A stretch of DNA of 49,326 bases from contig JAHEMF010000016.1 of NCBI GenBank assembly GCA_024643795.1, positions 1 to 49,326 of the forward strand. The letters are read 5' to 3'. Below, piece after piece: positions 25,188-34,350 of the stretch. How positions within the stretch are numbered: the first letter of the stretch is position 1; the number at the start of each line of letters is the position of its first letter. The notes beneath the pieces are model-generated. The model made no database searches. It saw nothing but the letters and a program-made list of their open reading frames with translations, and was not told the origin of the DNA. The stretch is from Bacteroidota bacterium (GTDB lineage: Bacteria > Bacteroidota > Bacteroidia > AKYH767-A > OLB10). Position numbers and translations under genes: made by a program.

Positions 25188-25195
25188 TACCTTTG
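25188..25195 (+). promoter_or_regulatory. -7 element TACCTTTG of ychF
   Basis: TACCTTTGCGCCC is a textbook Bacteroidota -7 region, ending 27 bases before the ychF ATG. No TTG lies at 17-23 bases upstream; TTGTTGAT occurs at 25157-25164 with a longer spacing. A minimal ATG-AAC-TGT-TAA reading frame (25208-25219) sits in the leader. Confidence 0.6.
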
Positions 25196-25222
25196 CGCCC
25201 TTAAATTATGAACTGTTAAGTT

Positions 25223-26323
25223 ATGGGCTTAAAATGCGGAATTGTTGGGCTTCCTAATGTGGGTAAATCAACATTATTCAATTGTTTATCAAATGCCAAG
25301 GCCCAGTCGGCCAATTTTCCATTTTGTACCATAGAACCCAATATTGGAGTTATCACTGTTCCTGATGAACGTCTGGAAACACTAGAGAAGCTTGTAAAAC
25401 CTCAACGGGTACTACCTACCACTATAGAGATCGTTGATATTGCCGGACTGGTACGTGGAGCCAGCAAAGGCGAAGGTTTGGGCAACCAGTTTCTTGCCAA
25501 CATCCGCGAAACCGACGCCATTATCCACGTGCTGCGATGTTTTGATGACCCCAATGTGGTTCACGTAGATGGCAAAGTAGACCCTTTGCGGGATAAAGAA
25601 ACGATAGATATGGAGCTGCAGCTAAAAGATCTGGAGTCTATTGAGAAGAAGATAGCAAAAGTTGAAAAAGCAGCACGTGTTGGAACTGACAAAGAAGCTA
25701 AGAAAGCTTTCGATGTATTAAGAACTTTTAAAGAGCACCTTGAAAAAGGACAGCCAGCAAGGTCGGCTCCCGTCTCAGAAGAAGACAAGATCTTTGTTGA
25801 AGATAGTTACCTGCTGACAGACAAACCTGTACTTTATATTTGCAATGTTGATGAAAAATCAGTGGTAACTGGTAATGAATATGTGACAAAAGTTAAAGAG
25901 GCAGTGAAGGATGAGAACGCTGAAGTGCTGGTTATTGCAGCTGCTGTTGAAGCAGATATTGCAGAGATGGAGAACTACGAAGACCGAAAACTTTTTCTGG
26001 AGGACATGGGGTTGAGTGAATCTGGTGTAAGCAAACTCATAAAAGCAGCCTATCGCCTTCTCGACCTCTACACATACTTTACTGCCGGCGAAAAAGAAGT
26101 TAGAGCATGGACCATTCACAAAGGAATGACCGCCCCGCAGGCAGCCGGAGTAATTCACTCCGATTTTGAAAAGGGTTTTATCCGTGCAGAGGTGATAAAA
26201 TATGACAATTTTGTAAAATACGGATCTGAAAACGCATGTAAAGAAGCCGGAAAGCTAGCTGTAGAAGGCAAAGAATATGTAGTGGCCGACGGAGATATCA
26301 TGCACTTCCGTTTCAACGTATAA
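25223..26323 (+). CDS. ychF: Redox-regulated ribosome-associated ATPase YchF (OLA1 family)
   Basis: 366 residues, standard length. The OBG-type G domain begins [18 protein letters not shown]; further marks are [36 protein letters not shown] (in place of canonical NKxD, hence ATP preference), and the C-terminal TGS domain with [20 protein letters not shown] and a final [11 protein letters not shown]. It is a universally conserved P-loop protein that binds 70S ribosomes and affects translation and oxidative stress responses. Independent transcription is suggested by a -7 element upstream and a terminator directly after the stop. Confidence 0.97.
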   Translation: MGLKCGIVGLPNVGKSTLFNCLSNAKAQSANFPFCTIEPNIGVITVPDERLETLEKLVKPQRVLPTTIEIVDIAGLVRGASKGEGLGNQFLANIRETDAIIHVLRCFDDPNVVHVDGKVDPLRDKETIDMELQLKDLESIEKKIAKVEKAARVGTDKEAKKAFDVLRTFKEHLEKGQPARSAPVSEEDKIFVEDSYLLTDKPVLYICNVDEKSVVTGNEYVTKVKEAVKDENAEVLVIAAAVEADIAEMENYEDRKLFLEDMGLSESGVSKLIKAAYRLLDLYTYFTAGEKEVRAWTIHKGMTAPQAAGVIHSDFEKGFIRAEVIKYDNFVKYGSENACKEAGKLAVEGKEYVVADGDIMHFRFNV

Positions 26324-26351
26324 AAAAACCCCGAATTCCTCGGGGCTTTTT
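26322..26351. terminator. Bidirectional intrinsic terminator between ychF and LVIVD/T9SS gene
   Basis: CCCCGA (26329-26334) pairs with TCGGGG (26340-26345) over a 5-base loop, flanked by a run of A on the left and T on the right. It can terminate ychF and the convergent minus-strand gene ending at 26368. Confidence 0.88.
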
Positions 26352-26367
26352 ACTTTATCAAGAAGCT

Positions 26368-28749
26368 TTATTTAACAGCATTTACAATTATTGGCTTCGA
26401 TACACCGGACGATGATATCATTCTAATCAGGTAAGTACCTGTTGACAGATCATCGCCAATGACCATGAAACCATTGTTGGTATCAATGGCAATTCTTCTC
26501 ACCAACCTTCCGGAGATATCAGAAACTTCAAGAATGGAATTGGCATCCACTGCATTGAGGTCATAAGTAATGGTAATGTTTGAATTGAAAGGGTTGGGAT
26601 ATGCGCTCAGCGAAAAAGCGTCATCAGATTCACTGATACCTACAGGACCTTCTGTTACTTCGAAGCGATCCAGTCCGCCTTCAACAATATTAAATACCGG
26701 TCCCCAGTCTGCTGTTTCCACGATCAACTGCATATTTGCCGTTGGAGGCAGATACTGTGCGATATAATATGTTTTGCTCAACCATGAGGCATTACCAGCT
26801 GTATTTGGAAAGATACTCTCCAACGTAACGGTAGTTAGTCCGTTGGTAAGTTTAACCGTCATGGTATCATCGGCCTGACCACCACCATTATTACCTCCGT
26901 TATAAAACCAACGATAGTAGTGAACCTGTGGGTTGAGGAACATGCTGGCATCAAACACAGGAGATGTTAGTATGGTATTACCTCCATCTACATCATTATC
27001 CCATGGGCCACCTCCACCATTATCAGTTACGTAGCACTTATCCCTGCAGTCGCCATTGGCATCAAATTCAGGATTTGCCTGTCCTCCACCAAATACAGTG
27101 GTACCAATAGGCTCACCACGTTCCCAGGAATTCCCTGAAACCCCACTAACGGTCCAGTTAAAGTCGAATGTAAAATCATCATAGATTCCCGGTTGCAATG
27201 TTATTGAAATAGGAACTGAACTACTGTTGACAGCAACGTTGTTTGAACAGTATGTAACATATCCCCATGCACCCGCATCCACATTATAATTATCGGGGAA
27301 GAATCCGGCTATCACAAAATCACCGTTTGCATTTGTGGTGATGACATTATCAAAGTTGCTATTAAAAATATTAACCTGAGCATTAGGGATACCAAGTCCG
27401 GTAGAACCATCAACCACCTGACCGGTAGCAGTGAAGGCTGATGCCGGATTGAGTTCAATGAATAAACTGGTTAACTGATTATTAGTCAGTGTAACTCCGG
27501 TGATAGTTTTGGTGGTATACCCCAATCTTGTTACTGTTACATCATATACTCCGGATGTAACAGTTCCAGTTTTAAACTCACCTATAGTATTTGTTACCTC
27601 ATTCAATGGCAAACCTACCACTTGTACGGATGCGTTTGCCAGAGGAAGTCCTGATATACTATCCACAACAATACCTTCCAGCCAACAGGCATGTTTATAA
27701 TCTGGTGTTAACACAAACAAACCATTATCAATATCAGATACCACTATTGTACCAGATGGCAGGAATGGATAAACACCCCAGCATCCGTTAAACCCATTAC
27801 CACTACCCTGTGTGTAGGTGTCGTAACGTCCAACTTCCACAAGATTAGATGGCCTGCTGCCATCAACAATTGAAATGCCGTCCTTGTACCACGATGTGAC
27901 TGCGTAATCATTTACTATATGGGTATTATGAACGATGGATCCGGAACCGGGTGTAGTTTGAAAGCGGTCAAGTTCGGTAATGTTTCCAAGATCAGTAATA
28001 TCATAAGTGGCCAAGTATGAATCAGTAGTCTCATCGGTTGTAAATAAGACTGAACCTTCATCATTGAGCCAGGTATTGTGTGTAAAATTGGTAGGCGTGT
28101 TCTGCTGAGCAAGTAAAACCGGATTCGCTTTATTAGCAAGATCATAAACTGAAAAATAGCCATCATAAATATGACCACCCCATAAAGTATCGTTCCGAAC
28201 GTAACCGTCGTGTATATATGAACCTGGCGTATGCCCCATGTAAACAGGGTTCCATGGATCAGCAAGATCAACTACCAATGCCGAACCATTAAAAAGGTTT
28301 GATCCATATAAGTACACAAAGCCATCATCAACATGTAATGCGTGAATTGTTTCAAGTTGATTATTGATAGCACCGGTACCTTTCCAGTTTTTAAATTGAA
28401 CAGAATCGGGCAGGTAATCAAGGTTAACGATCTGTAATCCCTGATTGCCTCCTTCAGTTGTAACATAGGCATAGTTCTGCCATGTCTTTACCTCTCTCCA
28501 TGAAGAATTTGGTCCGGGAACTGTAAAAGCAATAAATGGATTATCAGGATCTGTTACATCAACAATGGATAAACCATTATAATAACCAACTAAGGCATAC
28601 TCATTTCCCTGAGCGTCAACATGACCCCAGATATTAGACAGCTCAACTCCGTATGGTATAGTTGAACGTAATGTAAGATTGTAATTCTGTGCATCAGCTG
28701 CAGCAAATAATACAAATACAAAGGTTAAAGTAAGTAGTAGTTTTTTCAT
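26368..28749 (-). CDS. Choice-of-anchor B (LVIVD) protein with carboxypeptidase-regulatory-like domains and T9SS sorting tail
   Basis: 793 residues from ATG 28749 (MKKLLLTLTFVFVLFAAADAQ, a clear signal peptide); a start at 28809 only adds a leader. First come LVIVD/propeller repeats (GLSIVDVTDPDNPF, GLQIVNLDYLPD, SALVVDLADPWNPV, ISIVDGSRPSNLV), then CWLEGIVVDSISGLPLANASVQV and VVDGSTGLGIPNAQVNIF, two carboxypeptidase-D regulatory-like beta-sandwiches. An aspartate- and glycine-rich lectin-like sandwich follows (about 510-700), then a T9SS tail (AYPNPFNSNITITYDL). It is a surface or secreted protein, probably binding or structural; no catalytic residues are seen. Transcribed alone, with a -7 motif at 28769-28776. 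Confidence 0.88.
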   Translation of the reverse strand: MKKLLLTLTFVFVLFAAADAQNYNLTLRSTIPYGVELSNIWGHVDAQGNEYALVGYYNGLSIVDVTDPDNPFIAFTVPGPNSSWREVKTWQNYAYVTTEGGNQGLQIVNLDYLPDSVQFKNWKGTGAINNQLETIHALHVDDGFVYLYGSNLFNGSALVVDLADPWNPVYMGHTPGSYIHDGYVRNDTLWGGHIYDGYFSVYDLANKANPVLLAQQNTPTNFTHNTWLNDEGSVLFTTDETTDSYLATYDITDLGNITELDRFQTTPGSGSIVHNTHIVNDYAVTSWYKDGISIVDGSRPSNLVEVGRYDTYTQGSGNGFNGCWGVYPFLPSGTIVVSDIDNGLFVLTPDYKHACWLEGIVVDSISGLPLANASVQVVGLPLNEVTNTIGEFKTGTVTSGVYDVTVTRLGYTTKTITGVTLTNNQLTSLFIELNPASAFTATGQVVDGSTGLGIPNAQVNIFNSNFDNVITTNANGDFVIAGFFPDNYNVDAGAWGYVTYCSNNVAVNSSSVPISITLQPGIYDDFTFDFNWTVSGVSGNSWERGEPIGTTVFGGGQANPEFDANGDCRDKCYVTDNGGGGPWDNDVDGGNTILTSPVFDASMFLNPQVHYYRWFYNGGNNGGGQADDTMTVKLTNGLTTVTLESIFPNTAGNASWLSKTYYIAQYLPPTANMQLIVETADWGPVFNIVEGGLDRFEVTEGPVGISESDDAFSLSAYPNPFNSNITITYDLNAVDANSILEVSDISGRLVRRIAIDTNNGFMVIGDDLSTGTYLIRMISSSGVSKPIIVNAVK

Positions 28750-28768
28750 TGGGATAATTTGAGGGTAC

Positions 28769-28776
28769 CAAAAGTA
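28769..28776 (-). promoter_or_regulatory. -7 element TACTTTTG for the LVIVD/T9SS gene
   Basis: Read on the minus strand the sequence is TACTTTTG, a match to TAnnTTTG, 19 bases before the ATG at 28749. No matching TTG was found at the usual -33 distance, so the call rests on the -7 half only. Confidence 0.45.
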
Positions 28777-28857
28777 GGGAATAATGAATCTTAATGCATG
28801 ATGGAACAAATTTAGTGGAGATCTGTTTTGAGCCGTGTCCTGTGATCATGAGGTTTT

Positions 28858-30054
28858 CTACATTTTAGTGAGATCCGCAAAGAACATTGTATCTGAATGC
28901 TCGTTGATCCCGCTTATTAATGATTTTGCATTCAATTGATAACCAAGTTGTTGAGTGCAATATTCAATATTTTTTTCATTTTCATCATAGAATACTGAGC
29001 ATGTGATATAAAAAAGCTGCTGACCTGTGTGGGCATTTTGAGAGATGTTTTGAAGCAGCTTACGTTGTAGATCTGTAAACTGTTCAAGTGCAGATTCTTG
29101 AAATAATACAAGGTTTTCAGGATGTCGGGACCAGGTACCAGAGCCTGTACAGGGAACATCAGCAATTACGGCATCAAATGATGCAGACTCTGAAATTGAA
29201 GGAATTGAATTAGTTGCGTCCAGCTCTTGTGTTTGAATGGAGGTGATCTCCGATCTGCGAATCCTTGTTTTGAAGTTTTTGATGATGGATGGCCTGGTGT
29301 CGCTCGAAACGATCTTAATCTTTGGAAACTTATCCGCCAAAAAAAGCGATTTACCTCCTGCACCACAACAGCAATCCCACATTGAATTCAAATCAGTCAG
29401 GTCAGCCTGGTCAGCTGCAAGTTGCGATGATCGATCCTGGATCTCAAAAAATCCTTTGTTATATGATTCGGTATTCACCAAATCTGTTCCACTATCAACA
29501 GACCAGATATGTTCATGCAGCTGATCTACTGAGAACTTAATTGATTTCAAATTAAATTCTTTAGAAATAGAATTTGAATAATTCTTTCGCACTCTTAAAA
29601 ATACTCTCGGTTGCTCAAGCATGCTGTTTCCGTAAATTACAGGATCGATACCATTGGACAGTTGAAGTTGAAAATCAAATATCCTGTTAAAGTCAAAATT
29701 CTTAACAATTGCTGACACCAACTCCATCAGTTGTTTTTTATCTGAGTCGGATTGCGGTAGTTTACCACTGATTCCGGGATGTAACTGCTCAAGCAGCTCA
29801 AAGCCACTTTTACTCCTCAGTTCACCAAAGATTACTAAAGCAGCAATAAGCCTGTCATGAAAAGCGTCAACAGGAACAGACCTCCCAATTCTGTAATAGG
29901 CATAAACCACTGCAGATATAAATCTTCTGTCAGAAGAGCCCATCGATCTGTGTGACCTGAAATAGGCTTTCAAATAATAGTGTAATGGGATTGAACCGTC
30001 GTAATTCCGAATTACGTCAGCAAGGATATTTATTCTTGAAGTGGCTCTTGACAA
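28858..30054 (-). CDS. RsmB/NOP2-family RNA cytosine-5 methyltransferase, TTG start
   Basis: About 398 residues. Start is TTG at 30054, four bases after the parC stop; no ATG exists between the upstream stop codon and the conserved N-terminus SRINILADVI. The N-terminal third is an RNA-binding helical region; the SAM domain shows MWDCCCGAGGKSLFLAD (motif I), VIADVPCTGSGTWSRHPE with the motif IV cysteine, and YITCSVFYDENEKNIEYC with the motif VI catalytic cysteine. Both Cys used by m5C methyltransferases are present. It methylates a cytosine in rRNA or tRNA; the position is not determined. Likely last gene of the parE-parC transcript. Confidence 0.9.
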   Translation of the reverse strand: MSRATSRINILADVIRNYDGSIPLHYYLKAYFRSHRSMGSSDRRFISAVVYAYYRIGRSVPVDAFHDRLIAALVIFGELRSKSGFELLEQLHPGISGKLPQSDSDKKQLMELVSAIVKNFDFNRIFDFQLQLSNGIDPVIYGNSMLEQPRVFLRVRKNYSNSISKEFNLKSIKFSVDQLHEHIWSVDSGTDLVNTESYNKGFFEIQDRSSQLAADQADLTDLNSMWDCCCGAGGKSLFLADKFPKIKIVSSDTRPSIIKNFKTRIRRSEITSIQTQELDATNSIPSISESASFDAVIADVPCTGSGTWSRHPENLVLFQESALEQFTDLQRKLLQNISQNAHTGQQLFYITCSVFYDENEKNIEYCTQQLGYQLNAKSLISGINEHSDTMFFADLTKM

Positions 30055-30058
30055 AATA

Positions 30059-32146
30059 TCAGAACTCTAGTTTAGCCTGAACCTTTTTTTTATCAGGATC
30101 GGAGGATTGTGCTGTTGTATTTTTACCACCTTTCACAGCAACTTCTTTAACTTTTGATACAGCAAACTTAGTGACCACATTTCCTATTGCCGCACGACCC
30201 TTGACTAAAAGTTCACCAAAATCAACCTCTATGATCTTATTCCTGAGTTTTGGACGAGGTCGCAAGATAACTTCCACTTTTGGCGCATAGGTGTCATCAG
30301 CAACAGCTAAATAAAGTACCCGTGATTTCTCAGTTCCTTTGGTAAGGTCATACACTTTATCTCTTGTAACACCTCCAACCGTAAATCTTTTCATCAGAAC
30401 CGGACCTTTGTTTCCATCCTGATACAACATATTATAAACGGTTGATTCATCATTCTTTTGAAAAATGCTGATATGCTGGATATCCTTTCCAAAATAATTT
30501 TTTTCACTGATACGCGATACGACAAGTTTGCCATCACCTGTAATTGCGATCACATCATCAAGGTTAGAACAATCAGTAATAAACTCATCTTTCTTTAGTC
30601 CATAACCAGCAAAACCTTCTTCTCTGTTCACATAGAGCTTGGAGTTAATGGCGATCACATTTTGTGCTACAATAGATTCAAACGATTCGATCCTGGTCTT
30701 TCTCTCCCGCCCTTTACCATATTTTTTCAAAAGATCTTTAAAATATGCGATTGCATAGTTCTTGAGATTCCCAAGATCAGCTTTTATCTGTTTGATATCA
30801 GCTTCGATGGCCGCCAGTTTTTCTTCTGCCCGTTTAGAATCATATTTTGATATCCGTTTGATCTTTAATTCGGTCAAGCGTACTATGTCTTCATATGTCA
30901 CAGGTCGTTTCAGGAATTTCAAGTACGGCTTCAACCCTTTCGTGATCGTGTCTATGATCTGTTCCCACGTCTCACATACTTCTAACGCTCTGTATATTCT
31001 TTTTTCAATGAATATTTTTTCAAGTGAAAGATAATGCCAGTCTCTTTCCTTTTCATCCAGTGCGATCTCCAATTCCATTTGGAGAAGATCCACTGTATTA
31101 CGTGTAGAAACTCTTAGTATATCATTAACTCCCATGAATCTGGGGCGCCCTTCTTCAATGATGCAGGAATTAGGTGAGACCGAAACCTCACACTGCGTAA
31201 ATGCAAAGAGTGCCTCAATAGCCTTTTCGGTATCCTGAGATGTTTCCTGATGCAGGTGTATGAGGATCTCAACTTCTGAAGATGTATTATCCTCTACTTT
31301 TTTGATCTTAATTTTCCCTTTGTCTACTGCAGCGATTATTGATTCAATAACAGAAGTTGTAGTGGTTCCGAAAGGTATCTCTTTGATAACAAGTGTTTTC
31401 TTATCCAGCTTGTCAATAACAGCTCTGACCCTTATTCTGCCACCACGCAACCCTTCGTTATATTTTGAAAAATCTGCCACTCCACCCGACTGAAAATCAG
31501 GAAGAAGGTCAATCTTTTTATTTCGAAGCACATCAATACTTGCCTGCAACAACTCACAGAAATTATGAGGTAATACTTTTGAAGCCAGTCCAACAGCGAT
31601 ACCTTCCACACCCATTGCTAATAAGAGTGGAAATTTAACAGGTAGTGTAACCGGTTCTTTATTTCTTCCATCATATGACAGCTGCCATACAGTTGTTTTA
31701 GGGTTAAAAGCCACCTCGATGGCAAATTTCGACAACCTTGCTTCAATATATCTTGAGGCCGCTGCAGAATCACCTGTCAGAGTATTTCCCCAATTACCCT
31801 GGGTATCAATAAGCAGATCTTTTTGTCCTACCTGAACTAATGCATCACCGATAGAAGCATCGCCATGGGGGTGATACTTCATAGTGTTACCTATGATATT
31901 GGCAACCTTATTATATCTGCCGTCTTCCATTTCATTCATGGAATGAAGAATACGCCGCTGCACAGGCTTCAAACCATCTTCAATATAAGGCACAGCCCTC
32001 TCAAGAATAACGTATGAAGCATAATCAAGGAACCAGTCTTTATACAATCCAGCAATGGCCGCGGTATCTGCACCTGCATGTTTCTCAGGAGATAGTTTTA
32101 CAACCGCTTCTGATGCTTTGCTATCTTTTTTATTCTTTTTTGCCAT
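30059..32146 (-). CDS. parC: DNA topoisomerase IV subunit A
   Basis: 695 residues from ATG 32146 (MAKKNKKDSKAS); the frame upstream opens at TTG only. Breakage-reunion domain: VQRRILHSM, KVANIIGNTMKYHPHGDASI, and the catalytic tyrosine in AASRYIEARLSKF. A coiled-coil tower follows (RAEEKLAAIEADIKQIK), then a beta-pinwheel C-terminal domain of about 190 residues and a lysine-rich end. With ParE it decatenates chromosomes and relaxes supercoils by passing DNA through a double-strand break. The protein is shorter than the 850-900 residues I associate with many Bacteroidota homologues, mostly at the C-terminus. It lies 14 bases after parE. Confidence 0.93.
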   Translation of the reverse strand: MAKKNKKDSKASEAVVKLSPEKHAGADTAAIAGLYKDWFLDYASYVILERAVPYIEDGLKPVQRRILHSMNEMEDGRYNKVANIIGNTMKYHPHGDASIGDALVQVGQKDLLIDTQGNWGNTLTGDSAAASRYIEARLSKFAIEVAFNPKTTVWQLSYDGRNKEPVTLPVKFPLLLAMGVEGIAVGLASKVLPHNFCELLQASIDVLRNKKIDLLPDFQSGGVADFSKYNEGLRGGRIRVRAVIDKLDKKTLVIKEIPFGTTTTSVIESIIAAVDKGKIKIKKVEDNTSSEVEILIHLHQETSQDTEKAIEALFAFTQCEVSVSPNSCIIEEGRPRFMGVNDILRVSTRNTVDLLQMELEIALDEKERDWHYLSLEKIFIEKRIYRALEVCETWEQIIDTITKGLKPYLKFLKRPVTYEDIVRLTELKIKRISKYDSKRAEEKLAAIEADIKQIKADLGNLKNYAIAYFKDLLKKYGKGRERKTRIESFESIVAQNVIAINSKLYVNREEGFAGYGLKKDEFITDCSNLDDVIAITGDGKLVVSRISEKNYFGKDIQHISIFQKNDESTVYNMLYQDGNKGPVLMKRFTVGGVTRDKVYDLTKGTEKSRVLYLAVADDTYAPKVEVILRPRPKLRNKIIEVDFGELLVKGRAAIGNVVTKFAVSKVKEVAVKGGKNTTAQSSDPDKKKVQAKLEF

Positions 32147-32160
32147 AAAAATCAATTACC

Positions 32161-34083
32161 TCAGGCCACCTGAGTTTCCAGTTCAGCTTCAGTATTTTCT
32201 AATTCAGTATTTTTTGAAGGAGCTGTGACATCCACGATCGTTTCCTCTTCAAGCTTAAGGTTTTCTATAATGAACTCCTGGCGTTCGGGTGAGTTCTTAC
32301 CCATGTAGTAATCGAGCAACGAGTGCAATGAAGTTTCCCCATGCAATTCTACTCGATCAAGTCTTATATTCTTACCAATGAAGGCCTTGAATTCGGAAGG
32401 ACTTATCTCACCTAAACCTTTAAATCGGGTTATCTCAGGTTTTGGTTTAAGTTTCTCAATAGCATTCAACCTTTCAGTATCTGTATAACAGTAAATAGTT
32501 TCCTTTTTATTACGTACTCTGAATAATGGAGTTTGTAAAATATACAAATGACCATTTCGAACAACATCCGGAAAAAATTGCAAGAAAAAGGTCATTAACA
32601 ATAACCTGATATGCATACCATCAACATCTGCATCTGTAGCAATAACGACGTTATTATAACGAAGATCTTCCAATCCGTTCTCAATATTTAGTGCATTCTG
32701 TAACAGGTTGAACTCTTCATTCTCGTACACAATCTTTTTGGTTAGTCCGTAACAATTGAGTGGCTTTCCTTTGAGTGAGAAAACGGCCTGAGTACTCACA
32801 TCTCTGGCCATGGTTATGGATCCACTGGCAGAATCACCTTCTGTGATGAACAAGGTTGAATTTAAATTGTCTTTATGTTTACTATTCAAATGTACTTTAC
32901 AATCACGAAGTTTACGATTATGCAGATTTGCTTTTTTTGCCCTTTCGTTGGCCAGCTTTTTAATTCCTGCTATCTCTTTTCTTTCACGTTCCGATTGCTG
33001 AATCTTTTTAAGCCAGGCATCAGCCACAAGTGGATTCTTGTGCAGGAAATTATCCAGCTCACGTTTTACAAAATCATTAATCCAATTTCGCAATGACGGG
33101 CCCCCAGGATAAGTATTCTGAGATCCAAGCTTTGTTTTAGTTTGTGATTCAAAAACCGGCTCCTGAATCCTGATGCTTATAGCTGCAGTAATACTTGTCC
33201 TTACATCACTGGGGTCGAAATCCTTTTTATAAAACTCTCTTGCTGTTTTTACCAGTGCTTCCCTAAAGGCTGCCTGGTGAGTACCACCCTGAGTAGTATG
33301 TTGACCATTTACGAATGAATAATAATCTTCGCCATAAGCTACAGTATGTGTGAAAGCTATTTCCATGTCATCACCCGTGAGGTGGATAACCGGATATAAT
33401 CCTTCATCTGACAGGTTATCATTTAGAAGGTCAAGTAATCCGTTTTCAGATGTAAATGTTTTTCCATTGAAGTTGATGTTAAGTCCAACATTGAGATAAG
33501 TATAATTACGGATCATAGACTCAATAAATTCACTACGGAATTTATATCCCGAGAACACCTCGCCATCAGGAATAAAAGTTATGATAGTTCCATTATCCTC
33601 ATCAGAAGCCTTTGGTTTTGATTGCAATGTTAACTCTCCTTTAGCGAATTCAGCCACTACCGTTTTGCCATCGCGTACAGATTGAACCCTGAAAAAATCA
33701 GACAATGCATTCACAGCTTTTGTACCCACACCATTTAAACCAACCGACTTTTGAAAAGCCTGGCTGTCGTACTTTCCTCCGGTATTGATCTTTGAAACGC
33801 ATTCAACAACCTTTCCTAATGGGATTCCTCTTCCATAATCGCGAATCTCCACTTTTCCATCTGCTACAGTTATATCGATAGCATCGCCATAACCCATCAC
33901 AAATTCGTCAATTGAGTTGTCTATAACTTCTTTTACCAATACATAGATGCCATCGTCTCGAGAGCTACCATCCCCAAGCTTACCTATATACATACCCGGC
34001 CTGAGCCTGATGTGCTCACGCCAGTCGAGCGACTGTATACTGGCTTCGGTGTAATTACCTTCTATTTTCTTGCGTTTTGCCAT
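32161..34083 (-). CDS. parE: DNA topoisomerase IV subunit B
   Basis: 640 residues from ATG 34083 ([17 protein letters not shown]); the longer frame adds a non-conserved leader. GHKL ATPase motifs: [20 protein letters not shown] (N box), [13 protein letters not shown] (G1), and [14 protein letters not shown] (G2). The TOPRIM half carries [13 protein letters not shown] and [18 protein letters not shown] for metal binding, ending in [10 protein letters not shown] and the acidic tail. It drives ATP-dependent strand passage with ParC. Adjacency to parC and the ParE-like length support topoisomerase IV rather than gyrase B. parE is the first gene of a parE-parC-methyltransferase run. Confidence 0.95.
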   Translation of the reverse strand: MAKRKKIEGNYTEASIQSLDWREHIRLRPGMYIGKLGDGSSRDDGIYVLVKEVIDNSIDEFVMGYGDAIDITVADGKVEIRDYGRGIPLGKVVECVSKINTGGKYDSQAFQKSVGLNGVGTKAVNALSDFFRVQSVRDGKTVVAEFAKGELTLQSKPKASDEDNGTIITFIPDGEVFSGYKFRSEFIESMIRNYTYLNVGLNINFNGKTFTSENGLLDLLNDNLSDEGLYPVIHLTGDDMEIAFTHTVAYGEDYYSFVNGQHTTQGGTHQAAFREALVKTAREFYKKDFDPSDVRTSITAAISIRIQEPVFESQTKTKLGSQNTYPGGPSLRNWINDFVKRELDNFLHKNPLVADAWLKKIQQSERERKEIAGIKKLANERAKKANLHNRKLRDCKVHLNSKHKDNLNSTLFITEGDSASGSITMARDVSTQAVFSLKGKPLNCYGLTKKIVYENEEFNLLQNALNIENGLEDLRYNNVVIATDADVDGMHIRLLLMTFFLQFFPDVVRNGHLYILQTPLFRVRNKKETIYCYTDTERLNAIEKLKPKPEITRFKGLGEISPSEFKAFIGKNIRLDRVELHGETSLHSLLDYYMGKNSPERQEFIIENLKLEEETIVDVTAPSKNTELENTEAELETQVA

Positions 34084-34300
34084 AGTTTTCACCAAAAGCT
34101 CAAAGTTAGCAACTTTGCTCGAGGCGCGGTGTATCGAAACCTTTGCCACTATTGAGTTTTCAACCATTATGTGTTGAAACCGAGACTGGGTGTTTATAAC
34201 TTACCTATTGAAAATCACCTATCTAATGACTACATGAAACTTAAATGACAAGATCATTTATACCTCGAAAAAGATTCTTTATCCTGTTATAATAAAATAA

Positions 34301-34328
34301 AAAAACCCCGGGGATTCCGGGGCTTTTA
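34301..34328 (-). terminator. Intrinsic terminator after first alpha/beta hydrolase gene
   Basis: CCCCGG (34306-34311) pairs with CCGGGG (34317-34322), loop GGATT, with an A run on the left (a T run on the minus strand). It lies 29 bases past the stop of the minus-strand hydrolase gene and upstream of parE, which it insulates. Confidence 0.85.
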
Positions 34329-34350
34329 AGCTCTTAATTAAACCTGCTGA

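Noticed and set aside
25208-25219. Leader peptide upstream of ychF
   Set aside because: ATG-AAC-TGT-TAA is only three codons with no attenuator-like hairpins around it.
30052-30057. Fusion of parC and the RNA methyltransferase by frameshift
   Set aside because: ParC ends with a normal basic tail and TGA, and the methyltransferase has its own complete N-terminus from TTG; two genes are the simpler reading.
28858-34083. parE/parC being gyrase gyrB/gyrA
   Set aside because: The genes are adjacent with ParE-like length and ParC-type sequence around the catalytic Tyr; in Bacteroidota gyrA and gyrB are normally apart, so topoisomerase IV is preferred.
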